From assembly GCA_033439265.1 (NCBI GenBank), contig JAVTVX010000012.1, forward strand, positions 12,869,501 to 12,933,500: a stretch of 64,000 nt of DNA, in the 5' to 3' direction. Shown piece by piece: positions 10,857-23,589 of the stretch (positions are counted from its first letter, which is position 1; every line of letters begins with the position of its first letter). This stretch comes from Dillenia suffruticosa. Lineage: Eukaryota; Streptophyta; Magnoliopsida; Dilleniales; Dilleniaceae. Made by a program: the position numbers and the translations under genes. The notes beneath the pieces were generated by a model. That model saw only the letters and a list, made by a program, of their open reading frames with translations, was not told the origin of the DNA and did no database searches.

Positions 10857-10880
10857 TTTTCTTATCCCCTAAAAACAAGT
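10857..10880 (-). other. Polypurine tract of gypsy element 1
   Basis: On the minus strand the bases just before the 3' LTR read TTTTTAGGGGATAAGAAAA, a purine-rich stretch placed where plus-strand DNA synthesis is primed in LTR elements. Confidence 0.7.
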
Positions 10881-10908
10881 TTCATTCTCGAACTAAAAGA
10901 AAGTTAAA

Positions 10909-12369
10909 TTATACAGAAAATAAATAGGGGTATTGTCTCCTCATAGCTTCCTCGAGCTCCCAGGTCTCTTCTTCGACCTGATCACTGCGCCATAGTACTC
11001 GGACAAGAGATACCTCCATGTTCCGTAACTGTCGGATCTGTTGGTCAAGTATGGTCACCGGCTGAACAGGTAGACTCAAATGCTCTTGTACCTCTACTGG
11101 CGGAGGCTCCAAAATATGCGAAGGATCTGGGATGTACTTCCTCAACACTAATACCACGCTTCCAACCCTACTGAGGATACGGAATGGGCCAATGTACTTG
11201 GGGTTCCACTTGCCCCGCTGTCGATATCGAAGGAGTCCCTTCAAGGGAGAAATCTTCAAAAATATCATATCACCCACCTCAAACTCTAAGGGTCGGCGTC
11301 TCCGATCCGCATATGCCCTCTGTCTGTCTTGGGCGGCTTTCAACCGCTCGCGAACCACCCTGACCTTTTCCTTAGTTTCCTCGACTAACTCAACATTGGT
11401 AAGGCGCCTTTTGCCTGCCTCATCCCAGCACAACGGGGTACGACACTTTCTGTTGTAAAGTGCCTCATAGGGTGGCATGCTGATATTAGCCTGATAACTA
11501 TTATTATATGCAAACTGCACCAGCGGTAAATGCTTGTCCCAATTACCTCGAAAATCCATAACACAAGGCCAAAGCAAATTCTCAAGCGTCTAAATGGTCC
11601 TCTCTGACTGACCATCTGTCTGTGGGTGATATGCTGTGCTAAAACTGAGCCGTGTGTCCAAAGCTTCCTATAGCTTTGGCCAAAATCGAGAAGTGAACCT
11701 CAGATCTCTATCCGAGACTATGGACACAGGAACCCCATGCAGTCTGACTATTTCATCAATATACAGACATGCCAATATCTCCAGTGGACAGTCGCTGCGC
11801 ATTGGGATGAAATGGGTAGACTTGGTGAGTCGATCGACTACCACCCAAATAGCATCATATTTGGCCTGAGTCCGTGGCAATCCCATAACAAAATCTATAG
11901 TCACATGTTCCCACTTCCATACGAGAATGGGAAGAGGCTACAGTAAAGCCGCTGGCCTCTGATGCTTAGCCTTCACCTGTTGACAAACTAAACATCTAGC
12001 TACAAACTCCGTAATGTTCCTCTTCATACTTGACCACCAATAGTTGCACCGAATAGTTTGATACATCTTTGTACTACCCGGGTTTAAGGCATAGGTCGAA
12101 GAGTATGCCTCCTCTAATATGGACCTACAGAGATCCTCATCGGTGGGTATAGTCACTTTGTCTCGATAAGTCAGAAGTCCATCACTACGGACTCTAAAAT
12201 CATCTATATCACCTCTGCAGGCTCTCTCAGTAAGAGCCTGGAGCTCGGTATCAGTGCCTTGTAGCTCCCTAATATGGTCCAACAACGTCAGCCTGACCTC
12301 AAACCTGGCTAGCAGAGTGCCCTGATCATCACTAGCCAATTTGACTCCAAAATCCTGGAGTCCCATCAA
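10909..12369 (-). pseudogene. Integrase with chromodomain-like tail, gypsy element 1
   Basis: The zinc-binding N-terminal part (about 12110-11950) carries MYQTIRCNYWWSSMKR and CLVCQQVKAKHQRP. The catalytic core includes [20 protein letters not shown] (about 11900-11840) and CVMDFRGNWDKHLPLVQFAY (about 11565-11505). The C-terminal half (11330-10909) holds a basic GDMIFLKISPLKGL block and ends in the chromodomain-like VRVLWRSDQVEEETWELEE. Integrase joins element DNA to the chromosome; the chromodomain in this lineage is thought to steer insertion to heterochromatin. The gene is a fossil, broken in more than one place. Confidence 0.85.
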
Positions 12370-12396
12370 ACAAGTGAGGTATGCCGTATTGTTCTC

Positions 12397-12729
12397 CTAA
12401 GACGATGAAGCTGATTTCTGGCTCAAGGCATCAGCAACCACATTGGCTTTGCCCGGATGATAATCAATAACAAAATCATAATCTTTGAAGAGTTCTAACC
12501 ATCTCCTTTGTCTCAGGTTAAGTTCTCGTTGGGTAAATAAAGACTTCAGACTTTTATGATCAGTATACACCCGGCAAGTCACCCCGTACAAGTAATGGCG
12601 CCATATCTTCAATGCAAAAACTATGGCCACAAGCTCTAGATCATGTGTCGGATAATTCATCTCATGTTTCTTCAACTGTCTAGAGGCGTAGGCGATCACT
12701 TGACCATTTTGCATCAAAACACAACCCAA
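12397..12729 (-). pseudogene. RNase H domain, gypsy element 1
   Basis: Reads [20 protein letters not shown], then [19 protein letters not shown], then [13 protein letters not shown] and [18 protein letters not shown], the standard order of a Ty3/gypsy RNase H. It removes the RNA strand during reverse transcription. It lies between reverse transcriptase and integrase, as in all Ty3/gypsy elements. Part of a broken polyprotein. Confidence 0.88.
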
Positions 12730-12899
12730 CCCCTATCGGCTAGCATCACTATACACTGTGTACTTCCGACTGCTGGTGGGAAGTGCCAAAATCGGAGTTG
12801 TAGTCAACCTTGTTTGAACTCCTGAAAACTTACCTCACAACGGTTATCCCATACAAACTTGATAACTTTTCGCATCAATCTACACAATGAAGCAGCTAC

Positions 12900-13895
12900 C
12901 CGGGAAAACCCTCAACAAATCTGCGGTAATACCCAGCCAGACAAAGAAAACTCCTGATCTCAGTCACTGTCTACGGCTGCTCCCATCTCGTAATGGCATC
13001 GATCTTCTGTGGATCAACAAAAATCCCTTGCAGAAACGACATGCCCTAAAAATCCAACTTGTCTTTAGCCAAAATTCATATTTTGTGAATTTGGCATACA
13101 GCTGCTCATCGCGGAGGATCTGTAAAATGGTGTGAAGATGCTAAACATGATCCTCGTCACTCCGCGAATACACCAGTATATCGTTATGAAGACTATGACA
13201 AACTGGTCCAGATAGTCATGAAAAACTCAGTTCATTAAGTCCATGAATGCAGCGGGGGCATTAGTTAGTCCAAATGGTATGACTAGAAATTTGTAGTGCC
13301 TGTATCGAGTACGGAAAGCTGTCATTGGCATATCTTGACTCCTAATTCGCAACTGATGATATCCCGATTGAAGATCAATTTTCGAGAAAACTCGGACACC
13401 TTGCAATTGATCAAACAAATCATCTATGCGAGGCAGCGGATATCTGTTCTTCATAGTCACCTGATTAAGCTACTTGTAATCCATACACAATCTTAGTGAG
13501 CCGTCTTTCGTCTTTACAAACAGCACTGGAGCACCCTAAGGTGACATGCTAGGATGGATGAACCCCTTATCCAGCAACTCCTATAGCTGGACCTTGAGCT
13601 TCCTCAGCTCAGCCGATGCCATCATGTATGGCGGCATAGACATAGGGGTAGTCCCCGGAGCTAAATCGATTTCAAAGTCAAACTCCTGAATCGGTGGCAA
13701 TCTGGGCAGTTCCTCAGGGAAAACATCAGGAAAGTCTTGTACCATTGGAACATCCTCCAGTCTCGATCCCTGAGCAGTGGTGTCTATGATGTGAGCCAGA
13801 TATGCCGCACACCCGCGGTGAACCATGCGTTTGGCCTCCAAAACTGAAATGACACAGCGGGGTAAAACCCGTCTCTCATCTTCAAAAATCAACAC
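12900..13895 (-). pseudogene. Reverse transcriptase region, gypsy element 1
   Basis: The upstream linker carries VMVQDFPDVFPEELPRLPP-like residues (about 13750-13690) and the fingers motif [16 protein letters not shown] (about 13370-13320). [20 protein letters not shown] follows near 13286-13227. These are the standard blocks of gypsy reverse transcriptase. Later RT blocks continue towards 12900 in poorer condition. Broken; fossil. Confidence 0.85.
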
Positions 13896-13922
13896 TGGCT
13901 GATTGGGTTTTCGAAACTCTAC

Positions 13923-14240
13923 CTACTTCTTGAAGCAGTCAACTGAAACCTGATGCATATGTAGCCAATCCATCCCCAAGATAGCATCAAAATCAGTTAT
14001 GGCGAGAGGAATTAGATCTGCCTTCAGCACTGTATCCCCAACTTTGATATCATATTCTCTATACACTATGCCGTGCAAAATCTGCTCACCCAGAGGAGTG
14101 ATAACCAATATCTCCTCGTCCAAAGGTGAGAGCGGCCTGTCAGAATGTCGGAAGAATTGATCGTTCACATACGAATAGTTAGACCCCGTGTCAATAAGGA
14201 TACGAGCATATATTCCGAAGATAGGTAGAGTACCTATCAT
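13923..14240 (-). pseudogene. Aspartic protease region, gypsy element 1
   Basis: The segment has the retroviral-type active-site motif ILIDTGSNYSYV (about 14199-14164), followed by PLSPLDEEILVITPLGEQI and ends FDAILGMDWLHMHQVSVDC, both hallmarks of plant gypsy aspartic proteases. The enzyme would cut the polyprotein into gag and pol products. Sits between gag and reverse transcriptase on the minus strand. Confidence 0.85.
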
Positions 14241-14479
14241 TGAACAAAATGCACATAGACTTAGAATAATTTCAAACTTGATATATATATATATATGTCA
14301 AAATAGTTGAACTTCTAAGGCTTTTACAACTTCAGTGTACAAAGATGTTAGAGTAGTATCATGTCGACAAAATGGTATATATCATAAAATACCTATATGA
14401 CTATCATGATACAATGCTGACATCCCCAAAAGAAATGGAAATACGAATAGAGATCCTATTTTACAGGATCAGAAGGAGG

Positions 14480-15858
14480 AGTACCCATGATAATGTCGGG
14501 GTTTGCCTGGGCGTCCTCCTGCGTCATGGCAAAAACTCGGGTCTGAGCCCTACGATGCTGTCGTGCCTAGGTCCGCACTGTGTTACTCCCGATGTTCACC
14601 TTAGGAGTAGAAGATGCTGGCCGAGCAGGCTGCCCCCGCTATCCCATATGAGGAGTACTAGTATGGCTCTGTGAACTCTGTCCTCCGCATCCTAACTCAG
14701 GGCAGGAACTCCTAATATGCCCAGGCTTCCCACTGTGGAAGCAAGTGATCGACACTGAACAACCTCCTATCGAATGGGACCTATTACACCTGCGGCAATA
14801 GGGATGCCATTGAGCAGTATACTATGCAGGGTGAGTCAAAGCGGGCTGTCTGAACCCCTGGGAGTCTGTCCCCATCCCAGATTAGAAAATCCAGATCCAA
14901 ATTCGTCTCTGTGCGAACTGGATCCCCTGCCCCTCTTGGAGTTCTGCGTAAAATAAGACTTCTATTTCTTTCTCTTCTGCTCTCTGCTCTCTCTCTGCCT
15001 AGCCTCGGCGCAGACCAAAGCCTCCGTACTGTGAGCAGAGTCTATCACCTCGGCCAGTGTAAACTATGGGGTAACAGTCATATACCTCTTTATGCTGAGG
15101 CTAAGACCGTCCTCGAATCTGAAGCACAAATACTGAAGTGTGACCAAATCCGGTACGAATGCGGCAAGTTTCCTCATGTCTGCCTCATACTCTGAGACAG
15201 ATCTGGACCCCTATGTAAGCCGTCCCAACTTTGACCTCGTCCTGTCCTGCTGGTAGAGTGGGAAGAATCTGCGGTCAAACTCCCGAAGGAAGTCATCCCA
15301 CCACAGTGGCTCTATCGCCTCATCAGTGAGGGCCTCCCACCATAAGAGGGTCTCTCCTTCTAATAATCGCTGTGTCATTTTCAGGTAGAGTTCCTCTCCA
15401 ATCGCCAAATCGGTCAAAATCCTGTGGGTGCAGTTAATCCAATGCTTGGCTGTCGTAGCATCACCAAGCCCCGTGAAATCAGTACACCCCAGCTGACGGG
15501 CCTCCTTAACCAACTGAGTCAACTCATGTACCCGTCTAAAAGTAGCCGATGTGGTCTCACTCTGCTCTGACAAGATAGAAGGATCGGCTACTGGCAGTGG
15601 AACCGGTGTTAAAGGAACTGGCGCTGCTACAGGTGCTGGCGCAGGAGCCGCTGTAGGAAGTGGTGGGGGCAGAATCTGGACCCCATGCGAAGCATACCAA
15701 TCGTACACCTACCAAAAGGCGTCGAGTGTGGGTACGAGAGTCTCAGCCTGAGCAGCTGGCTGAGTAGGTGTCGATGGTGGCACGCGAGTCGAGGAATGAT
15801 CCTCCGGCTCATCTAATTCCTCTGGTGGGGCAAAACGGGTGCTCCATCGGGTCGTCAT
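14480..15858 (-). pseudogene. gag with zinc knuckle, gypsy element 1
   Basis: Starts near 15858 (MTTRWSTRFAPPEEL). A Pro/Ala/Val-rich linker follows, then the retrotransposon gag core: VHELTQLVKEARQLGCTDFT (about 15555-15495), AKHWINCTHRILTDL (about 15450-15405) and LLWWEALTDEAIEPLWWDDF (about 15345-15285). A basic RNA-binding region lies near 14950-14900 and a knuckle-like GKPGHIRSSCPELG at about 14735-14695. Gag forms the particle and binds element RNA. Broken fossil. Confidence 0.82.
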
Positions 15859-16095
15859 ACTTCTGCAAGAGAAGGATCCTTATTAGGTATCGTTCAAAGA
15901 ATAAACATAGTTTAAGAAATTTGGACTAGTCACATCTTGACTACCCTCACAAAGAATGGAATCCAAAAAACAAAAGCATATTAGGTTAGACACAACCTTA
16001 TCTAATCCCTAAAATGGATGAACTCATATACCTATGACCATGTACTGGGACTTCATGACTATATGAAACTCTCATGCATTGAGGACTTTAACCTA

Positions 16096-16112
16096 GGCAC
16101 TCTGATACCAAT
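16096..16112 (-). other. Primer-binding site, gypsy element 1
   Basis: On the minus strand TTGGTATCAGAGTGCCT follows the LTR end, matching the initiator-methionine tRNA complement TGGTATCAGAGC. Confidence 0.8.
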
Positions 16113-16117
16113 CCAAC

Positions 16118-19100
16118 TATCATACCCTGGACCGGGATCGTGAACAGCCGTCCGTTATCCTGAATGCCGGTTATATTTTTACAGAAAATTGAGCAGAATC
16201 TCCCCATATTTCGGAGGTCTCCCAAGTACAATTAATTCTGTATAAATCACAATTATCCTGTAAAATAATCAAATGGCCATCCCGGCCTCTCCAAAATCAA
16301 CCAATCCCATAACGAACATCCAGAATAATGCAAGCTTATAAAAATTTCCAACAATCTATCTACAGACCTCTACTGCCATGCCCCCGTCAAAGGCATGGAC
16401 AGCCGCCAGTCACCCCTCCTATGATTTAGAGGTGGCACCGAGCAATCCTAGAGTACACTTCTAAAACATAACACATTCCCAAGTACATACACAATGAATA
16501 AGAATTGCCTCAATGCAAGTGTTATGCAATGACATGAGAGTTCCATAATTTAAATGTCCATATTATACAGTCATCCCAAAATGATACAATGGTCGTCTAT
16601 AAACCTCAAAATACATTTACATCATCAATAAAATTTTAACTCATGAAATTGTAACGAAAATATACAATGACTTGTCAAATCCAGACCAGATCTCCCAATG
16701 ATACTGAGCGTCCTAAAAGCAACACTCCTTATCAAATACTATCTCTGAAACAAGAAGGGAAATGAGGGGTGAGTACTAGGGGAAGAATACTCAGTGAGTG
16801 AGTGAGTCAATACAATCGTCTAATATGAAGTGTGAAACTGGAGTGTCAAAACATAAGTATACGAATCATATTTCAAATCATCATGCTTTTCATTTCAATA
16901 ATATATCATTAGCACGTATTTTCAAATCAAATATGCATCCAAAGCACTATTACTAAAATCATAGAGCTGCAAGTCGAAAATATCCTGGTAGAGGTCTACC
17001 GCGACCTATGACAGGCGTACCGGGGGTGTAATATGCAAGTTTATTTAAAGTGCTCTCTACCCCGACGTTGGCGACAGATCTCGTCCAAGTGCTAGACTTG
17101 GAGAGAGTATCCAAATCCTCTCCCTTTCGGGTTTAACCTGGCTAATACCGTGTCATTAATCAAATCACGACAACTCATGGGATACCCCAAGTCTAGGCAT
17201 ATCTGGATGCCACTAAAGCGCCTCTCACAGTGTCCTTCGTAGCTACGGAACAATACATACCAAAGCTCTCAAGGCCAAATTCAAAATCATATCAAAATGT
17301 GTTGAAATCAGGTTCACAAACCAAATGCAACATATAGCATAAAATGACACATTATACATTTCAACCACATGGATGCATAATTTCAATATTTCAACATAGT
17401 TTTTGGACACTCCATCGGTTCACAAAAATCTATTTCAAAACCAGTCAAAATATTTCATGCACGCTACAAATCATGTTCATTTATCAAATATTTTCAAACA
17501 GGGTTTACACATCAAACAAAAGTATTGAAATAAATCTTACTCACAGATTTGGGGAGCATAGCGCACTCCCCAATAAAACCACAACACGTAGAATCAAAGC
17601 TCCCCTCAATCAAATCACCAAGAAAGCCAACCTAATCAAATCATCACGATTTTCATCAAATTTCTAACTATTTTCAGGATTTATCATTTCCTTAAATTTG
17701 TACAAACCCTAAATTCTTCAATTTATAAATATACACCAATGTCATCAATTTCGTTCCATTTATAAGTAAATAATCAAATCAAAATCAAGCTAATTTCAAA
17801 GCTAAAACCGTTCAAAATCGAAAATAAGTCTAAAATACATAAATTTCCTACAAGTTAGAAAAATCTTTGAAAAATCTTACACTTTTCAATTCTCCTATGA
17901 TTTCTTCAAACCATATGTCATTTTAACAATATCGAAACCTATTTTCATTTTCAAGTCAAAACATACTCCAAAATTTCTGCACATTTAACAACATGTTCTA
18001 AGAATTTAAATATATATTTTAAGCCATAACAACATATATATAACTTCCGATTCTAAATTCAACCTAAATTCGATAAAATTAAATTGAAGTATGGAAATAA
18101 TTTCATTTCCTTCACCTTGGTTTACTCGAATCTCAAACTTAGCTTTCGTTCGCCCCTCAGATTAATTTAAAACCTGTAATATTTTCAATTTTGAAAGCAC
18201 GTTAGCGACTAAATCAATTTCTAAACACTAAACTACATCTAACACAGCCGTTACCTGTAGTGAAGGATTTTTGCGAGGATGGCAGATGACTCTCAAAGGA
18301 GAAAGCCGGTTGCGGGCTAACGGGCCGTCGCGGGCTGGTGGGTTGGCGGGCTGGCCCGCTGGTGGGCTCGCGGGCTGGTGGGCTGGAGCACGCTCTCGCG
18401 GCAGGTCTACAGTCACGCTCTATCGAGCGCAGTCGTGCAGTGGCGCGCTCGGGTGAAGGCTGCACGCTCGCGCTTGCGCGGTGGCGGAAGGTGCTGCAGT
18501 CGCGCGCTGTGGCGGAGGGAGGCGCTGCAGGCTGGCGCGCTCGTGGGAGGAGGTGAGGGAGCGTGATTCACGGCTCATGGCGGAGTGCGATCGAGAGGGA
18601 GGGAGATCGTGAGAGATAGGGAGAGAGTGAGCAGCAGAGAGAGAGAGAAATTGAGAGGGAAGGATAGAGAGAGAGAAATTGAGAGGGAAGGATAGAGAGA
18701 GAGAAGAAGAAGACGGTGGTGGTGGTGGTGGTGGTGTACGGCGGCTTTGGGCGAGGGAGGTGCTACCGCAGGAGAGGAAGAGGCGTGGAGAGGGGAGATG
18801 AAAGAGATGAAAAGAGAGAGACAGATTAGGGCTTTTAGTCCTAATCAGACAAGGGGGAGTACCGCGTTTCGGGCCAAAATGCGGCGTTTCCTCCTTCCTC
18901 TGTCTCTTTCTTTTTTTTAAAGACTATATATATATATATATATATTCACATCCACCTTTTCGCTAGCTTTCAAATTTCATAAAAATAATGGGTTTACTAC
19001 GATTTATGAACACGACAACTTAATTTATACCAAAAATTCAATTTAAAGACCCTAAAATCAAAAATCAATATAAATAAAAAATTTTTCCTCTATGTATATA

Positions 19101-19150
19101 AATATTTCAAAACCAATACACTTGTTCGGGCACTGAGTGTCGGTGTTACA
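16118..19150 (-). repeat. 5' LTR of gypsy element 1 (about 3.03 kb)
   Basis: On the minus strand it begins TGTAACACCGACACTCA at 19150 and ends next to the primer-binding site at 16118. It contains a (TA)n run (about 18924-18945), a GGT/GTG run (18716-18735), a GA-rich tract with a 31-bp duplication (about 18635-18705), and a GC-rich stretch (18290-18560) of repeated GCGGGCTGG words. The U5-side sequence ACCGGGATCGTGAACAGCCG is shared with gypsy elements 2 and 4, showing a common lineage. Confidence 0.88.
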
Positions 19151-20196
19151 GAAACTGACTAGTATTTGAGATTCTCGTCCGATAGGTTACAAGGTAGAAT
19201 TGAAGGATACTACAATTTACTATGATTTGTGGTCCTTTATATCTTTCAAAGTGGTCTTCCCTTTGTTATGGATACTTCGAACATCATCAACAATAAAATA
19301 TGAGTGAATAAATAAATAAACGATCTTACTCAATATGCTTTTAAAATAATAATGAGTATCACTACATATTAGTATGACTTAAGCAAATATGAAATATAAT
19401 AAATATGCGTATATGATCAAAAGGAACATGTTAGAGTTAAAGATGAGTCATACACAAAGCCAAAGAGAGGGATACTAATACACCAAAGAAAAGTGAGTCA
19501 CCAATTAAAAGGAATGAAATAAATGGAAAAAAAACAATATTTGTATATTTATATAATGAATTTACTATATAATGAATGAAATTAATGAAATGATTGATAG
19601 ACTTCTCAATTCATTTTTTTATACTTACATATATTAATCACAAGAGAAAATCAGTATATATAATGCATGTGTATTATAAATATGCAAAGAGAACATTAAA
19701 CTAATATACATATGCATGCTCATCATATTTATACAACATTTATATAAACTAACACTATCTAGTCACTTAAACATTCACACAACATTTCTTAATTATCAAC
19801 ACATATAACATTATGTACAATTCTTTGTATAAACATGTACGAATCCACCCAACATTGTTTTTATAATTTTTAAATACAATTGTCTATATATATAAGCAAT
19901 ACATTACTTATACATAATTTTGTTGTTGAATTTATATGTACATATCGAGTTATGTTGACCAGTATGTACAATATATACTGATATTACCTTTATTTTACAA
20001 ACATATATGTAAATATGTGTTTGTATCCAAATGTGAACTGATAGGGAAATAATTAGGGTTACATAATCATAATCTTAATATATATATATTATGTGAATCA
20101 AAAAAATATATCATATAATATATATAGAATATTTGGATTATTTCTATGCATAATTCATACCACGTGAGTGAAACCTAGCCCACCACAATCACACTT
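19151..20196. other. AT-rich spacer, nothing recognised
   Basis: About 1 kb between gypsy element 1 and the next copia LTR. Strongly AT-rich with many ATATAT and TATGCATG words and a TATATA run near 20077-20090. No coding signal, TIR or resumed SIRE sequence was recognised. Confidence 0.5.
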
Positions 20197-20659
20197 TGTT
20201 GGAAATGGGCACTGGGTTGCCCATGTGGGTTTGACCCGACCCAACACAACTTTTGAAATTCAAATTATAAGGGATAAAGAAAAGAGAGGAACTAGTTTTG
20301 TGCAAAAACTAACTCTTAACCCCCTTGGTTTTGAATTTCAAATGAGTTATTATTATTTTTTTTGGTAAAACGTAAGAATTTCCTTTTTTTTTGGAAAAAA
20401 AAAGAGAAGAAAGAACATACGTATATGCTTTTACAAAAACAAGGAAGCATCCATTGTTGAGGGTTCTTGAAGTTCTAAATCATATACTATATTCAAAATT
20501 CTTTGATTGTGAAAATCAAAGACAGATCCATATGTGACTGCTCGTTAAACCTGTGGATCAAAATGGTTGATGATTCAACCCTAGATTTTGAAAATTTTAT
20601 TTTTGACATTTAATTTTAAGTATGAAATTTCATATTTGATTGTTATACAATAATGCTCA
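20197..20659 (+). repeat. 5' LTR of copia element 2
   Basis: 463 bp, TGTTGGAAATGGGC at the start and AATGCTCA at the end. It shares with 37948-38386 the segment GGGTTTGACCC...CCAAC, TTTGAAATTCAAATTATAA and AAACTAACTCTTAACCCCCTT. Confidence 0.85.
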
Positions 20660-20676
20660 TTGTTATCAGAGCATGA
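20660..20676 (+). other. Primer-binding-like site of copia element 2
   Basis: TTGTTATCAGAGCATGA directly follows the LTR end and resembles TGGTATCAGAGC, the initiator-methionine tRNA complement. Confidence 0.7.
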
Positions 20677-22670
20677 AAAGGTTGTTTCCTAATTTTTTTT
20701 GATGTGAGAAAATAATAGGGGTCATAGCAAATGCCATGTTAGAGCAATCCAAGTACAATTTCTTTTTGAGAAAATTGTTAATGGTAACATTCATTCTGAT
20801 TTACAAAATATTCTAAAATTTTAACAGAAAAATGTCCATAACGTCAAGAATAATTATGCAAAAAATCATTCATGCATGTCTAGTATTTTTGAAGATAAAT
20901 GAAACTCTAGCCAAAACTTAATATGCTTTTATCTCTTAGCATAATGTATTTCATGGTTTAATATTTATATGGTTAGATTATCGTTAAAAACCCCATTCAA
21001 ACCATATAAAAAACATGCAAAATGGTTTAGCAATAAAAGAGATATGACCTTGAGAAATTAGGGTCGAGAAGCAAAAATTACGCGTAGGGAAGAAGAAAAT
21101 GAACAGTAGACATGTATCAATCTCACTCTCAATTGTACATGTGTCTGACCCAAACTCTAGACTTTAGAAGTCTGATCTAAAACTAAGACCACAATTGGAA
21201 TCAAAGACACTGAAAATGGAGGAGTAATCGGAATCCACTAGGAAGGCGGCATGTTGAGGTCACGCGCTGTCTTGGGTGAGTGGGCACGTGGCCTAGTTTG
21301 CCCACCCTTCTTGATGGCACATGAGGGTGCGTGAGACGTCCTTTCTAGCTGAAAATTTTACAAAAATAATTTTTAGTCCTTTGTGGATTTTTCTATAATT
21401 TTTACTTTATTTTTCCCGGATGAAAAATATTTTTAATTGATTTTAAATTAATAAAATTCTTAAAAATTACAGAAAAAATAATTTTCAGTTTAAAAAATTT
21501 CAAATTTTTTTTCATATGTTAAGAAAATTATTTTGCAATTGTTGGCTATGTAAATTAAATTTTTCAACACCCATTTAATTCTGTATTCATTGATTTATGC
21601 ATAAAAAATTTGTTTTTTCAACTTAAATTGATTGAATGTTGAATATAATCATTAGAGATGGTATTTTAAAATTTTATATTTGGTTTCGTAACCAATTTGA
21701 TGTTTACCCAATTTTTAGGATATGGTGAGTATCAAACGTACTCTTGTCATTTTTTTGGGGAGATACAAAGATGAGAGAACTTTAGAGTATTTGGGAAAAT
21801 TATATATAATGATAAATTATAAAATGAATTCAATGCACACTTTGTCATAACACTTGAGAGTTATGAGTCAAAAACACTTTGAAATTCTGCGTTTGGATTA
21901 CTGGCTTGGGGGAGTAACCAAAATTAATATAATAAGGAATTATCTCCTTGATGATCTGGCTACAATGGCTTATAAAATAATAGAAGGGAATGAACGGATC
22001 ATTCTCAAGAACTTCAAATTAAAATTACTTAAAATGTGGAAGGCTAAGTAGATAGAGATTAAAACAAAGAAGTTACTGTCTCTAAAAATAAACAGTTCTA
22101 TACTACAAGCTGTTAGGAGATGTGCATCCATTGATAGGCTTTCAATAGGAATGGTCAATATGGTTACTCGCATGAATATGGAAGAAAAGAAAGAGGAAGA
22201 AAAGAAGGAATGAATTAATGTATCTTTTTTTATTCCTTTCTTTGTTGCATAGTTGTGTACTATAATTATGTACGGTAGAAACCTACCAACATGTGTAGTA
22301 GACTATTTTTTTATATGTATGTTTTTAGAATGTCTTTAATATTTTAAAAAGTGGTGCATCTCGTTGTGTGCATACATGTATGAGAAAAGAATATGTTCTT
22401 ATTTCACATTATTCTAAATACGTGAAGTATTTTAAGTGGGAGGTTTTAGTATGGAAAAATTTAAGTAATTTTCATCTAAAATTTATTGAATTTTGTTGGT
22501 TTAAAATTTAAATTTATAGTAATCAAACATTTAGATCATGGATGATAATTGGGAACTTAGTGAATTTTTGAGTTTATATCTTGTGTTCATTTAATATAAA
22601 TGTTGATTTTAAATACAAAATTGTATGTATTATATGAGCATGAAAACTCTTGATTACCTCTGAAAACCCA
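20677..22670. other. Long leader of copia element 2, unassigned
   Basis: About 2 kb lies between the primer-binding site and the first gag-like codons. It is AT-rich. A 65-codon open stretch at 21854-22051 (MRVMSQKHFEILRLDYWLGG onward) is not recognised. Copia leaders are usually a few hundred bases, so this is long; it may contain an unrecognised older insertion or a lineage-specific leader. No TIR, LTR or RNA gene was found in it. Confidence 0.45.
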
Positions 22671-23580
22671 TACCATGGCATCAAAATCCATAATAGAAGA
22701 CTTTAACAAGGTTGAAAAAGTTCAGTGATGACAATTATGATATTTGGTGCTATAAGATATGATATTTGATGGAAGAGTAGGATGTCTTAAGGCATCAACC
22801 ATATCATGTAAAACCCTAGAGTTAGAAACACTACTCAGTAGAGAAGAGATCAAGAAACTTACAGGCATGGAAGAAGAAAGATTACACTACACGTGGCATC
22901 CTGGTCAGTTCTATTATTGATGATATTATTCAAGAATGTGAACAATTTCTTACTACTCATGACATATAGGTGTACATCAGAGAGAAGTACAGAGGTACTA
23001 GTATGAGCCGTTTGAGGCAGTTGATGATCAAGTTTTACATGTATAAAAAGAAAGCTGATCATAGCATCAAACAGTATTTAAGGACCATGTCAAACATAAT
23101 AAGGGAATTGAAATCAATTGCTCACATTCTCTCTGATGAGTAGCATGTTTAGAATTTAATCTGATCCCTTCTAGATCAGTTGAAGCACCTGAAAGTCAAT
23201 CTGACTCATAATGATAGCAGACTTTCATTGATACTGTTAGCCATGTGGAACTCGAAAATGAGTGGCTTGGTCCCGCAAGAACAATTAGTAGTGTCTCTGT
23301 AGCTAAGTCTAGTTTCTATAAAGTTTTGGCTTTAAACGCAAGAGGAACCAGAACAAAGGCAAGAAAGGGAAGGAAAGTGAAGAAGGGTCTAAGAAGAACC
23401 ATTTTAACCTAAGAACAAACATAAGCGAATTTGGAAGAAGAAGGGCAACAGCAAGCTGAAGTGCTACAATTGTATAACTCTTGGTCACTTTGCTCGAGAA
23501 TGCCCTAAGTCGAAAGAGGTAACACCATGTTATGCTTCTCTAAGTGTTATAAATATCTCTAATACTGTTTTACTTTTTGA
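22671..23580 (+). pseudogene. gag region of copia element 2
   Basis: Begins near ATGGCATCAAAATCC (22675; MASKSIIEDFNKVEKF), a usual copia gag start followed by a DNYDIW-type motif. A zinc knuckle CYNCITLGHFARECPK lies at about 23463-23510, preceded by a Lys-rich basic stretch. Gag packages the element RNA; the CCHC knuckle binds nucleic acid. The region is broken and kept as a fossil. Confidence 0.75.
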
Positions 23581-23589
23581 ATCTTATGC

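Larger units (their letters stand above)
10427..19150 (-). mobile_element. Ty3/gypsy element 1, chromovirus (Tekay/Del-like), minus strand
   Basis: Parts on the minus strand in order: full 5' LTR (19150-16118), tRNA-Met primer-binding site, gag with a zinc knuckle, protease, reverse transcriptase, RNase H, integrase, a chromodomain-like tail, a polypurine tract, and part of a second LTR (10856-10427). The RT-RNase H-integrase order and the tail IRQLRNMEVSLVRVLWRSDQ (11025-10966) followed by EEETWELEEAMR point to Tekay-type chromoviruses. The LTR pair differs by roughly 8 percent over the shared 420 bp by eye, so the insertion is moderately old. Coding parts are broken with several breaks, though segments of 100-220 codons remain. 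It joins the copia fossil on its left; no target duplication can be shown. Confidence 0.88.

Noticed and set aside
18214-18566. Overlapping open frames on both strands in the gypsy 1 LTR
   Set aside because: They arise from GC-rich GCGGGCTGG words with no start context and no family match.
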